A stretch of 12,133 bases of DNA from CAZKGE01 sp964541695. Its GTDB lineage: Bacteria; Bacillota; Clostridia; Christensenellales; CAG-138. The DNA lies in assembly GCA_964541695.1 (NCBI GenBank), contig CAZIRB010000074.1:1-12133 (forward strand). Direction: 5' to 3'. The translations under genes and the position numbers were made by a program. Position 1 is the first letter of the stretch; each line of letters opens with the position of its first letter. The notes beneath the pieces were generated by a model. The model ran no database searches. It was not told the origin of the DNA and saw nothing but the letters and a program-made list of their open reading frames with translations. Of this stretch, positions 1 to 7,872 are shown piece after piece.

Positions 1-1889
1 TTGCCGGTGCGGCGGCTCCACGCGCCGATGTCGCGCAAAAAGCCCGGGTCGGACGCCGTGACCTCCATGATCTCGCCGTCGCGCATATTGCCGACCGTCT
101 CGAACACGCGCATGATCGGGCCGGGGCACTGCATGCCCGTGCAGTCGAGCCGCATGGCCGCCGTGGCCACCTTCTCCTCGGAATGGCCGCTGTCGGACAC
201 GGCCGAAATGATCTTCTGGGGCATGGGTTCCTCCTCCGCGTTCATGGATTGGTAGAAGCGCGTACCGGCCGGATAGACCAGCACGCGGGCAAAGCCGTTC
301 TGCATCAGGATGCGCGCCGCGTTATACGCGCGCACGCCGATGGCGCAGAACACGATGGTCTCCTTCGATTTGTCGAGCTCGGAAAGCCTAGCGCGCAGTT
401 CGCCGAGCGGAATGTTGACCGCGCCCGGGACCGAGTATGCCAGCCGCTCGGCCTCCTCGCGCACGTCGAGCAGCGCCGCGCCGGGATGGTTTTTGATGTC
501 CCAGTCCGAGAACGCGATCCGGCCGTCGAGCAGGTTCCCCGCCACAAAGCCCGCCATGTTGACCGGGTCCTTGGCCGACGAGAACGGCGGCGCGTACGCC
601 AGCTCCAGCCGCTCGAGCTGCCGCACATTCGCGCCGAGCCGCATGGCCGTGGCGATCGTGTCGATGCGCTTGTCCACGCCGTCGACGCCGACGATCTGTG
701 CGCCGAATATCTTTTTGCCGTCCGCGGAGAACAGGAGCTTGAGCGTCATCGGCGTCGCGCCGGGATAGTACGACGCGTGCGAGTTCTGCGTGATGCAGAT
801 CTTCTCGTAGTCCTTCTTGTGGGCGAGGCCGCGGCTTTTCAGCAGCTTTTCGCTCGCGCCCGCGGACGCGGCGGCAAGGTCGAACACCTTGACCACGGAC
901 GTGCCGAGCGTGCCCTCGTACGCGTCGGGGATATCCATGATGTCGTTTGCCGCGACGCGGCCCTGCTTGTTGGCCGGGCCCGCGAGCGGGATCATCGCGC
1001 GGCCGCCGGACACGGGATCGGCAATCTCGGTCACGTCGCCGACCGCGTAGATGTCCGGGTCGGACGTGCGCATGCGCTCGTCGACCACGACGCCGCCGCG
1101 CGCGTTGACGGCAAGGCCCGCGTCCTTGGCGAGCTGGCCGTTGGGCCGCACACCGATGGCGAGCACCGCAAAATCGGCCGGGAGCTTTTTGCCGCTCTCG
1201 AGCACGACGACAAGCTGCCCGTCGTCATTTTCAAACGACTGCAGGCCGTCGCCGAGCGTGAGCGAGACGCCGTTTTCGGCAAGGTGGTTCTGCAAAAGCC
1301 GCGCCATTTCGGGATCGAGCGGCGGCATGACCTGGTCGAGCTTCTCGACGAGCGTGACCGAAAGCCCCGCGTGCACGAGGTTCTCCGCGGTCTCGAGGCC
1401 GATGAAGCCGCCGCCTACCACGACGGCGGACTTTGCGCCGCGCTCCGAGACCATCGCGCGCACGCGGTCGGCGTCCGGCACCGTCCAGAGCCTAAGCACG
1501 CGCGCGTCGTCCGCGCCCGGCACCTGCGGCACGATCGGCGACGAGCCGGTCGCGAGGATCAGCTTGTCGTAGCCCTCCTCATACGTCTCGCCCGTCTCGG
1601 CGCTGCGGACCAGGACGGTCTTTTTTGAACGATCGATCGCGACCGCCTCGGACCGCACGCGCACGTCGACGCGGTATTTTTTGCGCATCGCCTCCGGCGT
1701 CTGCAAAAGCAGCGACTCCCTGCGCGGGATCACGCCGCCCACGTGGTACGGCAGCCCGCAGTTGGCGAACGAGATATACTCGCCGCGCTCGAGCAGCACG
1801 ATTTCGGCGGTCTCGTCCAGCCGCCGGAGCCGCGCCGCAGCGGAAGCCCCGCCGGCGACGCCGCCGACGATCACGATTTTTTTGCCCAT
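1..1889 (-). CDS. CoA-disulfide reductase-like FAD/NAD(P) oxidoreductase fused to rhodanese and TusA-like domains (3' end beyond window)
   Basis: The 629 visible codons start at ATG 1887-1889, 8 nt after a GGAGGG ribosome site (1898-1903), and run off the left edge, so the C-terminus is missing. Residues 5-20 hold the FAD-binding glycine motif (IVIVGGVAGGASAAAR). Cys44 in SFANCGLPYHVGG matches the redox cysteine of CoA-disulfide reductases. A second glycine motif (VVVGGGFIGLETAEN, about residue 155) should bind NAD(P)H, and a dimerisation domain follows. A rhodanese domain (about 455-550) has its active Cys515 in CAIGVR. A TusA-like domain begins near 580 with the CPGP motif (Cys588). Family members with this order often end in a DsrE-like domain, which would lie outside the window. 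The likely role is cytoplasmic reduction of CoA disulfide or persulfide and relay of sulfane sulfur between cysteines. The exact substrate is not determined. It stands alone, divergent from the DUF308 gene. Confidence 0.93.
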   Translation of the reverse strand, partial: MGKKIVIVGGVAGGASAAARLRRLDETAEIVLLERGEYISFANCGLPYHVGGVIPRRESLLLQTPEAMRKKYRVDVRVRSEAVAIDRSKKTVLVRSAETGETYEEGYDKLILATGSSPIVPQVPGADDARVLRLWTVPDADRVRAMVSERGAKSAVVVGGGFIGLETAENLVHAGLSVTLVEKLDQVMPPLDPEMARLLQNHLAENGVSLTLGDGLQSFENDDGQLVVVLESGKKLPADFAVLAIGVRPNGQLAKDAGLAVNARGGVVVDERMRTSDPDIYAVGDVTEIADPVSGGRAMIPLAGPANKQGRVAANDIMDIPDAYEGTLGTSVVKVFDLAAASAGASEKLLKSRGLAHKKDYEKICITQNSHASYYPGATPMTLKLLFSADGKKIFGAQIVGVDGVDKRIDTIATAMRLGANVRQLERLELAYAPPFSSAKDPVNMAGFVAGNLLDGRIAFSDWDIKNHPGAALLDVREEAERLAYSVPGAVNIPLGELRARLSELDKSKETIVFCAIGVRAYNAARILMQNGFARVLVYPAGTRFYQSMNAEEEPMPQKIISAVSDSGHSEEKVATAAMRLDCTGMQCPGPIMRVFETVGNMRDGEIMEVTASDPGFLRDIGAWSRRTG

Positions 1890-1954
1890 CAATGCATCCC
1901 TCCAAAAAGAATTGCCTTCTTATTGATCAGTTTAGCATATTCTTCCGAACCCTC

Positions 1955-1969
1955 CGTGACTTTATCACG
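1955..1969. promoter_or_regulatory. Short palindrome, possible operator upstream of the flavoprotein gene
   Basis: CGTGA and TCACG arms (1955-1959, 1965-1969) are separated by 5 nt. The palindrome lies 66 bp upstream of the flavoprotein start, in the gap between two divergent genes. It resembles a CRP/FNR-type site, but the arms are one base too close. No convincing -35/-10 pair was found on the minus strand here. A palindrome this short can occur by chance. Confidence 0.2.
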
Positions 1970-2017
1970 CGAAACCGCGGCAGGCGGCGATTTTTTTGTC
2001 CGAAGCGGCGCGCGTTG

Positions 2018-2046
2018 TTGCGAAATCCGTCTAAATTGTCTACAAT
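2018..2046 (+). promoter_or_regulatory. Sigma-70-type promoter for the DUF308 gene
   Basis: A -35 box TTGCGA (2018-2023) and a -10 box TACAAT (2041-2046) are separated by exactly 17 bp. Transcription would start near 2053, giving a leader of about 60 nt before the ATG at 2111. It lies in the 221-bp divergent gap between the flavoprotein and membrane protein genes. Confidence 0.65.
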
Positions 2047-2110
2047 ACAGTTGGGACAGGCATACTCGTTTGCAATGACCGGAGAAGTCCGGAATTTGGG
2101 AGGAATCGGC

Positions 2111-2683
2111 ATGGAATGGATGCAGCAAAACGCGGCCAAAACCGACCGCCGCACGACCATCGCAATCGCGGCCATGTTCGCCGTGGGCCTACTGATCCTG
2201 CTCTGGCCCGGCGCGTCCGGCGCCGTGCTCTGCTATCTTGCCGCCGCGGGCACGGTGCTCGTCGGCATCGTCCGCACGGTACTGTATTTTCAGCTGCGCG
2301 AGCGCGTCGGCCCGTTCTCGTTCGGCGGGCTTGCGCTGGGTCTGTCGCTGATCGTGGTCGGCACGTTCTTTCTCATCGAGCCCGACGTGCTGCGCGCGGC
2401 GCTGCCGGTGCTGCTCGGGTGCTTCCTGATCTTTGCGGGGTTCGGCAGCCTGCAGACCGCCATTGAGCTGCGTAAGCTCCAGGCCGCGCGCTGGTACCTG
2501 CCGCTCGCGTTCGCGCTCGCCGCGCTTTTGCTCGGCACATTGGCGCTGGCCAATCCGTTTTCAGCGGCAGACGCGCTGATGGTGTTCCTCGGCGTTTCGC
2601 TCTGCATCGAGGCCGCGCTTCAGACCGCGTCGCTCGTCCTGTTCCGCTCCGTCCAGCAGACGCGGCATCAGTTCCACATGTAA
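2111..2683 (+). CDS. HdeD/DUF308 family small membrane protein
   Basis: This is a 190-residue, very hydrophobic protein with about six membrane helices (roughly 17-33, 37-61, 69-90, 93-115, 129-148 and 152-178). A short charged N-terminus and a basic C-terminal tail flank them. Length and paired-helix layout fit the HdeD/DUF308 family. Its best-known member is an Escherichia coli acid-resistance membrane protein, and the function of most others is unknown. The ATG at 2111 was chosen because GGGAGG (2098-2103) lies 7 nt upstream. An in-frame ATG at 2075 has no good ribosome site. The gene has its own promoter (2018-2046) and terminator (2715-2750), so it is probably monocistronic. No catalytic motif is visible. 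Confidence 0.85.
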   Translation: MEWMQQNAAKTDRRTTIAIAAMFAVGLLILLWPGASGAVLCYLAAAGTVLVGIVRTVLYFQLRERVGPFSFGGLALGLSLIVVGTFFLIEPDVLRAALPVLLGCFLIFAGFGSLQTAIELRKLQAARWYLPLAFALAALLLGTLALANPFSAADALMVFLGVSLCIEAALQTASLVLFRSVQQTRHQFHM

Positions 2684-2714
2684 CGCGGCAACCTGACCTG
2701 TGATGAAGAACGCG

Positions 2715-2750
2715 GCCGGCGGAAATTCCGCCGGCTTGTGTTTTATTTTA
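2715..2750 (+). terminator. Intrinsic terminator after the DUF308 gene
   Basis: GCCGGCGG (2715-2722) pairs with CCGCCGGC (2728-2735) around a 5-nt AAATT loop. A T-rich tract (TTGTGTTTTATTTT) follows directly. It lies 31 nt after the stop codon. Confidence 0.8.
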
Positions 2751-2762
2751 GCTGTCCGTTTT

Positions 2763-3202
2763 TTTGCAGGGGCGCTGCTTCTAGAGAGATACGTTGAGGG
2801 CTTCGCCCTCAAACACCTACCAAAGGGACTAGTCCCTTTGGAAACCCGAACGGTTCTTCGAGGCTCTCCTGCGGGTTTCCAAAGGGCCGCTGGCCCTTTG
2901 TTGGGGTGCAAGACTCCTACATAAGGAAACGTTGGAGGCTCCGCCTCCAAACCTCCGCCAAAGGGCCGAAGATCCACGGTTCGCAATGGTCGCACACGCC
3001 CTTTTGGGCCTGTGCTTCCTTGCTCACTGGGCCTGCGCTTCGCTTTATCCGCCGGCGGCGCTCAACTTCGGCCCCCTTTGGAATCCCGAACGGTTCCCCG
3101 AGGCTCTCTTGCGGGTTCCAAGGGTCTCAGACCCTTGGTGGGAGTTTGAGGGCGAAGCCCTCAACGTTCCCTTTGCAGGGGCAGCGCCCCTGCAAAGGGA
3201 AC
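2763..3202. repeat. Left hairpin-repeat mosaic block
   Basis: This noncoding block fills the tail-to-tail gap between the DUF308 and DUF917 genes. It contains perfect short-loop hairpins: 2794-2812 (stem TTGAGGGC), 2820-2841 (stem CCAAAGGGAC), 2880-2900 (stem CAAAGGGCC), 2932-2950 (stem TTGGAGGC), 3118-3138 (stem CCAAGGGTC), 3146-3164 (TTGAGGGC again) and 3166-3202 (17-bp stem, AGC loop). Spacers such as CCGAACGGTT (2846-2855, 3086-3095) and TGCGGGTT recur. The part from AACGTT (2928) to AACGTT (3163-3168) is roughly symmetric: each end carries AACGTT, an 8-bp GGAGGC/GAGGGC hairpin, an AAAC-C-rich spacer and a CCAAGGG-type hairpin. No transposase is present. Open frames through it are side effects of GC-rich palindromes. 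Confidence 0.85.
2973..3076 (+). repeat. Core module of the repeat, copy 1
   Basis: A segment of about 104 bp, from TCCACGGTTC to CTTCGGCCCCC, interrupts what is elsewhere an intact CCAAAGGG hairpin. The left arm ends at 2971 (GGGCCGAAG) and the right arm resumes as CCCTTTGG (3074-3081). Inside it is an imperfect tandem pair beginning GGGCCTGTGCTTCC and GGGCCTGCGCTTCG. A second copy, reverse-complemented, lies at 11816-11922 with 4 substitutions and one 3-nt length difference. Confidence 0.8.
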
Positions 3203-3231
3203 TCCAAACCTCGCGTTCCCGCTCCCCCATC

Positions 3232-3265
3232 AAAACGGAACGGAGCCCGGCCGCTTCGCGGCCGG
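3232..3265 (-). terminator. Probable terminator of the importer/DUF917 operon
   Basis: Read on the minus strand, CCGGCCGC (3265-3258), loop GAA and GCGGCCGG (3254-3247) form an 8-bp GC-only stem. It is followed by GCTCCGTTCCGTTTT. It lies about 40 nt after the DUF917 stop. The U-tract is interrupted and starts late, so termination may be weak. Confidence 0.45.
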
Positions 3266-3303
3266 ACCCCGTCCCAGACCCGAGTATAACGATGGTGGGG
3301 ATA

Positions 3304-4443
3304 TTACCTGCCGATCCTGCCCACGGTTTTCTCGATCGGCACGTAATCCTGATCGACGCCGAAATGGCGCGGTTCGAGCGTAGCAAGCATCGCGTCCTCG
3401 CGCAGCTCCTTCTTGCAGGCGCGGCCGAGGATCGTCAGCGTGTCGCCGACGACGATGTCCTCGTTGCGGCGGCCCTCGTTGTGCGCTTCGTCGACGTTCA
3501 TGATGAGGTCGGGGCTCGTGACGAGCAGCTCGCCGTCGTAGTAGAAGAGCTGATTCTCGTTCTTGAACACGACCTTGGCGGTGTGCCCCGCGAACTCGCG
3601 CACGCCCTCGAGCGCGTGCGTGCCCCAGTAATAGCCGTCGCGGTCCTCCCAGGGCTTCTCGACGACACGGCCGGAGAAGAGTTTGTACGCGCCGAGCTTT
3701 TCGCAGATCGCGTCCGCGACGGGACGGCCCGCCGCCTTTTCGGCGCGGATGATACGGCCGCAGGTAAGCGCCTCGGCCATCGTGTTCGGCACGTATTTCC
3801 CGGGCAGTTCCTCGACGGGGATCATCATGCCGCAGATGCCGGTGGAGCCGAAGCTCGCGTCGGAGATGAGCTTTCCGATGCGCTCGGACATGTCCATATT
3901 GATCGTGTCGTCGACGATGCAGCGGTTGCCCCATTTATCGACGCACGTGTACGGCGTGATGGAGACGCCCTTGGCCACGGCGACGCCCTGTGTGATCTCC
4001 GGCACGGCGCGGCCGGCAAAATCGCCGTTGAGCGCGCTGATGCCGAGCTGCGCCGCGGCGGCGACCGGCACGGGCATATTGCTGCCGCCGACCTCGAGCG
4101 GGATCAGCGCCGAAATCTTTTTGCCCGTATACTTTTCCAAGAAGGCCGTCGAGAGCGGGAGATTGCGCGGATAGCGCCAGTCGTTGAGGCCGAGCGCGCG
4201 CATCTGCGCGATCTTCTCGTCGGTCAGCGGGGCCGTGGAGCCCATCAGGAACGCGCAAGCCACGTATGTGCCCTTCGGCAGGTCCTCGCGGTCGACCCAG
4301 AACAGCTCCTTGCCCGCGGCAAACTGCTCCTCGAGCGCCTTTAATCCCTCCGCGGGATTGCCGCCGCCGCCCGTTCCGAAGAGCAGGCAGCCCTGTACAA
4401 AGTCCTCGAGATCGTCATGCGTTTTCAATACCGTCTTTGCCAT
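3304..4443 (-). CDS. DUF917 family protein (S-methyl-thiohydantoin desulfurase/hydantoinase-associated)
   Basis: The protein has 379 residues, the usual size for the DUF917 (S-Me-THD) family. Recognisable features are the N-terminal glycine-rich stretch FGTGGGGNP (22-30), EVGGSN (117-122) and the family block NGDFAGRAVPEI (139-150). In many relatives that block reads DGDGxGRAxPE. A C-terminal beta-rich domain follows from about 270. Relatives are encoded beside hydantoinase/oxoprolinase genes or act on thiohydantoins. The reaction here is inferred only at family level: attack on a hydantoin-like or thiohydantoin ring in the cytoplasm. There is no signal peptide. The ATG (4441-4443) follows a GAGG site about 11 nt upstream and lies 28 nt after the livF stop, making this the last gene of the operon. 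No hydantoinase partner is present in the window. Confidence 0.85.
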   Translation of the reverse strand: MAKTVLKTHDDLEDFVQGCLLFGTGGGGNPAEGLKALEEQFAAGKELFWVDREDLPKGTYVACAFLMGSTAPLTDEKIAQMRALGLNDWRYPRNLPLSTAFLEKYTGKKISALIPLEVGGSNMPVPVAAAAQLGISALNGDFAGRAVPEITQGVAVAKGVSITPYTCVDKWGNRCIVDDTINMDMSERIGKLISDASFGSTGICGMMIPVEELPGKYVPNTMAEALTCGRIIRAEKAAGRPVADAICEKLGAYKLFSGRVVEKPWEDRDGYYWGTHALEGVREFAGHTAKVVFKNENQLFYYDGELLVTSPDLIMNVDEAHNEGRRNEDIVVGDTLTILGRACKKELREDAMLATLEPRHFGVDQDYVPIEKTVGRIGR

Positions 4444-4471
4444 TTTGTTCGATACCTCGTCCTATTTTTCG

Positions 4472-5171
<700 letters not shown>

Positions 5172-5188
<17 letters not shown>

Positions 5189-5963
5189 TGTTATCCACCT
5201 CACCCAGATACGCCGTGATGACCTCCCGGTTGTTCTGCACCTGCTCCGGCGTGCCGTTTGCGATCTCGCGGCCGAAGTTTAGTACGACGATATGGTCGCA
5301 GATGCCCATCACGATCTCCATGTGGTGCTCGATTAAGAGGATCGTGATGTCGAACTTCTTTTGAATCTCCTTGATGAACTCCATCAGCTGCAGCGACTCC
5401 TCGGGGTTCATGCCCGCGGCCGGCTCGTCAAGCAAAAGGAGCTTTGGGCTGAGCGCAAGCGCGCGCGCAATCTCGAGCCGGCGCTGGTGGCCGTAGGGCA
5501 GGTTGCCCGCGGTGAAGCCGACGTACTCCCCGAGGCCGACGAGCTCGAGCAGCTCCTTCGACTCGGCGTGGAGCTGCTTCTCCGCCTCCCGGAACTTTTT
5601 TGTGCGCAGCGCCGCGTCGAACAGCCGGTACGTGGCCGCGTGCTGCCGCGCGATGACGATGTTCTCAAGCGTCGTCAGCTTGCGGAACAGCCGCAGGTTC
5701 TGGAACGTGCGCGCCACGCCCATCTGCACGATCTCGTGGCAGGAGCGGCCGACGAGCGACGTCCCCTCAAGCTCGATCGTACCCTTGGTCGGCTGGTAGA
5801 TGCCGGTGATGAGGTTGTACACCGTCGTCTTGCCCGCGCCGTTGGGGCCGATCAGCCCGTGGATTTTGCCCTGCGGAATCGAGAGGCTCAGGTCGCCGAC
5901 CGCGGTCAGGCCCCCGAACTGCTTGGTCAGATTGTCAATTTTCAGCACGTCCACCCGCGCCAC
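5172..5963 (-). CDS. livG: Branched-chain amino acid-type ABC transporter ATP-binding protein LivG
   Basis: This is the second ATPase of the importer, 263 residues from the chosen start. Walker A is GPNGAGKTT (39-47). The LivG-type signature is LPYGHQRRLEIARAL (155-169), Walker B is LLLLDEP (175-181), and the switch histidine lies in IEHHM (211-215). The long helical insert at about 107-145 is typical of LivG. The start is uncertain. GTG at 5963 has AGGA 6 nt upstream and begins MARVDVLKIDNL. An in-frame ATG at 5990 would add nine residues but has only a poorly spaced GGGA, and GTG 5954 is also possible. It overlaps the livM end by 29 nt and the livF start by 17 nt. Confidence 0.94.
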
Positions 5964-6846
5964 CGCCTTTCCTGCCGCCCTTTGCGCCATTTCCCGATTT
6001 GCCGCGGATAAAGAGCTTCTTTACGAACGCGAACGAGAACTCCCGCCCGCCCATCAGTCCCTGCGGCCGCAGCACGATCGTGGCCACGAGCAGCACGCCG
6101 TAGAGCACGAGCCGCCATTCGTACAGCGGGCGCAGCACCTCCGGCAATCCGGTGAGGATGATCGTCGCGACCACCGAGCCGCTGATGCTGCCAAGGCCGC
6201 CGAACACGACGGAAGCGGCCAGCTCCGTCGACTTGTCCGCGTTGAACATGACCGGCTGGATATAGCTGATGTAGTGCGCAAACAGCGCGCCGGCCAGGCC
6301 CCCGAGCGCGGCGGAGATCGTGAGCGAAATCTTCTTCATGCGGAACGTGTCCACTCCGCAGCACTCCGCCGCGAGGTTGTCCTCGCGGATGGCCATGAAC
6401 GAGCGGCCGTAGCGCGAGCGCACAACGTTGCGGATAAATATAGTCGCGAGCGCCGCGACAAGCAGCGCGACCGGCAGCGTCGTTTTCTCCGCGATGCCGC
6501 CCATGCCGCGCGCGCCGCCCGTGATATGGACGAGGTTGTCCATGACGAGCTTGGTCGCCTCGCCGACGCCGAGCATGACGATCGCAAAATAGTCGCCGAC
6601 GAGCTTGAGCGTCGGGATGCCGATTAAGTACCCGATCACGGCCGCGACGCAGATCGCCGCGACCATGGCGAGCGAGAACGGCAGGCCGACCTTGACCGTC
6701 AATAGCGCCGCCGTGTACGCGCCGAGCGCCATGTACGCCGCGTGGCCGAAGCTGAAGATACCCGTAAAGCCGGTCAGCAGCGAGAGGCCGAGGACGGCAA
6801 CGATGTTACAGCAGATCAGGATCAATACGCCGACGTAATACTGCAT
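5935..6846 (-). CDS. livM: Branched-chain amino acid-type ABC transporter permease LivM
   Basis: A 303-residue inner-membrane permease with about eight or nine hydrophobic helices. GLSLLTGFTGIFSFGHAAYM (20-39) is the conserved N-terminal motif of the LivM family. The cytoplasmic coupling region that contacts the ATPases reads SRYGRSFMAIREDNLAAECC (about 144-163). The tail is rich in Gly, Lys and Arg. With LivH it would form the pore. The ATG at 6846 follows a purine-rich GGGGGGACGGAAGA stretch. The gene starts 14 nt after the livH stop and its end overlaps the livG start. Confidence 0.94.
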   Translation of the reverse strand: MQYYVGVLILICCNIVAVLGLSLLTGFTGIFSFGHAAYMALGAYTAALLTVKVGLPFSLAMVAAICVAAVIGYLIGIPTLKLVGDYFAIVMLGVGEATKLVMDNLVHITGGARGMGGIAEKTTLPVALLVAALATIFIRNVVRSRYGRSFMAIREDNLAAECCGVDTFRMKKISLTISAALGGLAGALFAHYISYIQPVMFNADKSTELAASVVFGGLGSISGSVVATIILTGLPEVLRPLYEWRLVLYGVLLVATIVLRPQGLMGGREFSFAFVKKLFIRGKSGNGAKGGRKGGGAGGRAEN

Positions 6847-6860
6847 TCTTCCGTCCCCCC

Positions 6861-7742
6861 TTACACCTTGTCCTCGCGTTTTTTGCCAAGCAGGCCCGAC
6901 GGCTTGACGAGAAGTATCACAATCAACAGAAGGTATACGAATATATCGCGCGTGCCCGACGAGATATAGCCCGCGATCATCATCTCGAATATGCCGAGCA
7001 GGATCGAGCCGACCACAGCGCCGGACAGGCTGCCGAGACCCCCGAACACCGCGGCGACATAGGCCTTCGTCGTGATGGACGAGCCCAGCGTCGGGAACAC
7101 CGTGTATTTCATGCCGAGGAAGAAGCCCGCAAGGCCCGCAAGCGAGCCCGCGATGAAGAACACGACCGTGATCAGCCGGTTCGTGTTGACGCCCATCAGC
7201 CCCACGGTCTCGAGGTCCTGCGCCGCCGCGCGGATCGCGATGCCCTGCTTGGTGCGGTTGATCAAAAACACGAGCGCGATCAGCATCAGCGCCGCGGCCG
7301 CGGCCGCCACGACGTCCATCGTGCTGACGCTCACGCTGCCGATCTGCACGGCGGTCTTTGCGAAGATCTCCGGATAGGAGCGGAACCGGGGCCCGATCGT
7401 CGCGATAATCGTGTTGTCCGCGAAGATCGACATGCCCATCGACGCGATGATGAAATACAGCGTGGGACTGCCACGCTCCCGGATCGATTTGTACGCCAGC
7501 TTGTCGGCGAGGATCGCGATGATCGTGCCGCCGATCATGGCGCCCGGCACCGCGACGTAGACGGGCAGATTCATCGCCATGAGCAGGAAGAAGCCGGTGT
7601 ACGCGCCCACGGTGATGAAGGACCCGTGCGCGAAGTTGGAGAACGTCAGAATGCTGTAGATCAGCGAATACCCGATTGCGATCAGCGCGTAAACGAAGCC
7701 GATGGAGACGCCGTTTACCAGTTGCTGCAGGAATTTATCCAC
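6861..7742 (-). CDS. livH: Branched-chain amino acid-type ABC transporter permease LivH
   Basis: A 293-residue permease with about eight membrane helices. The motifs GVSIGFVYALIAIGYSLIYS and FSNFAHGSF near the N-terminus are typical of LivH, and the coupling region reads NRTKQGIAIRAAAQD. The conserved C-terminal GGLGSLSGAVVGS segment is present. Start choice: GTG 7740-7742 has GAGGTG (7749-7754) exactly 6 nt upstream. A GTG three codons earlier (7751) lies within that ribosome site, so it is unlikely. The gene is separated from livK by 130 nt carrying a strong RNA structure, so it may be expressed at a lower level than livK. It should pair with LivM. Confidence 0.94.
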   Translation of the reverse strand: MDKFLQQLVNGVSIGFVYALIAIGYSLIYSILTFSNFAHGSFITVGAYTGFFLLMAMNLPVYVAVPGAMIGGTIIAILADKLAYKSIRERGSPTLYFIIASMGMSIFADNTIIATIGPRFRSYPEIFAKTAVQIGSVSVSTMDVVAAAAAALMLIALVFLINRTKQGIAIRAAAQDLETVGLMGVNTNRLITVVFFIAGSLAGLAGFFLGMKYTVFPTLGSSITTKAYVAAVFGGLGSLSGAVVGSILLGIFEMMIAGYISSGTRDIFVYLLLIVILLVKPSGLLGKKREDKV

Positions 7743-7771
7743 GTCTATCACCTCAAACCGTAACCATTTGG

Positions 7772-7855
7772 CCCATCGCTGTCGGGCAAAGGCTGCCGGG
7801 TATTGCGGGCCGGGCCGCCGGAAAACCGGCGGCCCGGTCGCTTGGTACCGATGGG
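7772..7855 (-). promoter_or_regulatory. Stable intercistronic stem-loop between livK and livH
   Basis: A perfect 12-bp GC stem (7810-7821 with 7826-7837) closes on a 4-nt loop. It is enclosed by a second pairing, CCCATCG (7772-7778) with CGATGGG (7849-7855). There is no U-tract on the transcribed minus strand, so it is not a classic terminator. Stems like this after binding-protein genes commonly protect the upstream message from 3' exonucleases and reduce downstream expression. That role is inferred here. Confidence 0.6.
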
Positions 7856-7872
7856 GAATCGCGAAAGGGTCG

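Noticed and set aside
183..1628. Long plus-strand open frame of 481 codons
   Set aside because: It is antisense to the flavoprotein, whose minus-strand reading has clear FAD, NAD, rhodanese and TusA motifs. The plus frame is Arg/His-rich with no recognisable domain.
2763..3202. CRISPR array
   Set aside because: Repeats are irregular in length and spacing, occur in both orientations and share internal sequence. There are no unique spacers or cas genes.
2932..4344. Plus-strand open frame of 470 codons from the left repeat block into DUF917
   Set aside because: It joins repeat sequence to the antisense strand of a well-supported gene. Core substitutions are all amino-acid-changing in this frame.
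7810..7837. Intrinsic terminator between livK and livH
   Set aside because: The stem is strong, but neither strand has a U-tract after it. It is better explained as an mRNA-stabilising or attenuating stem.
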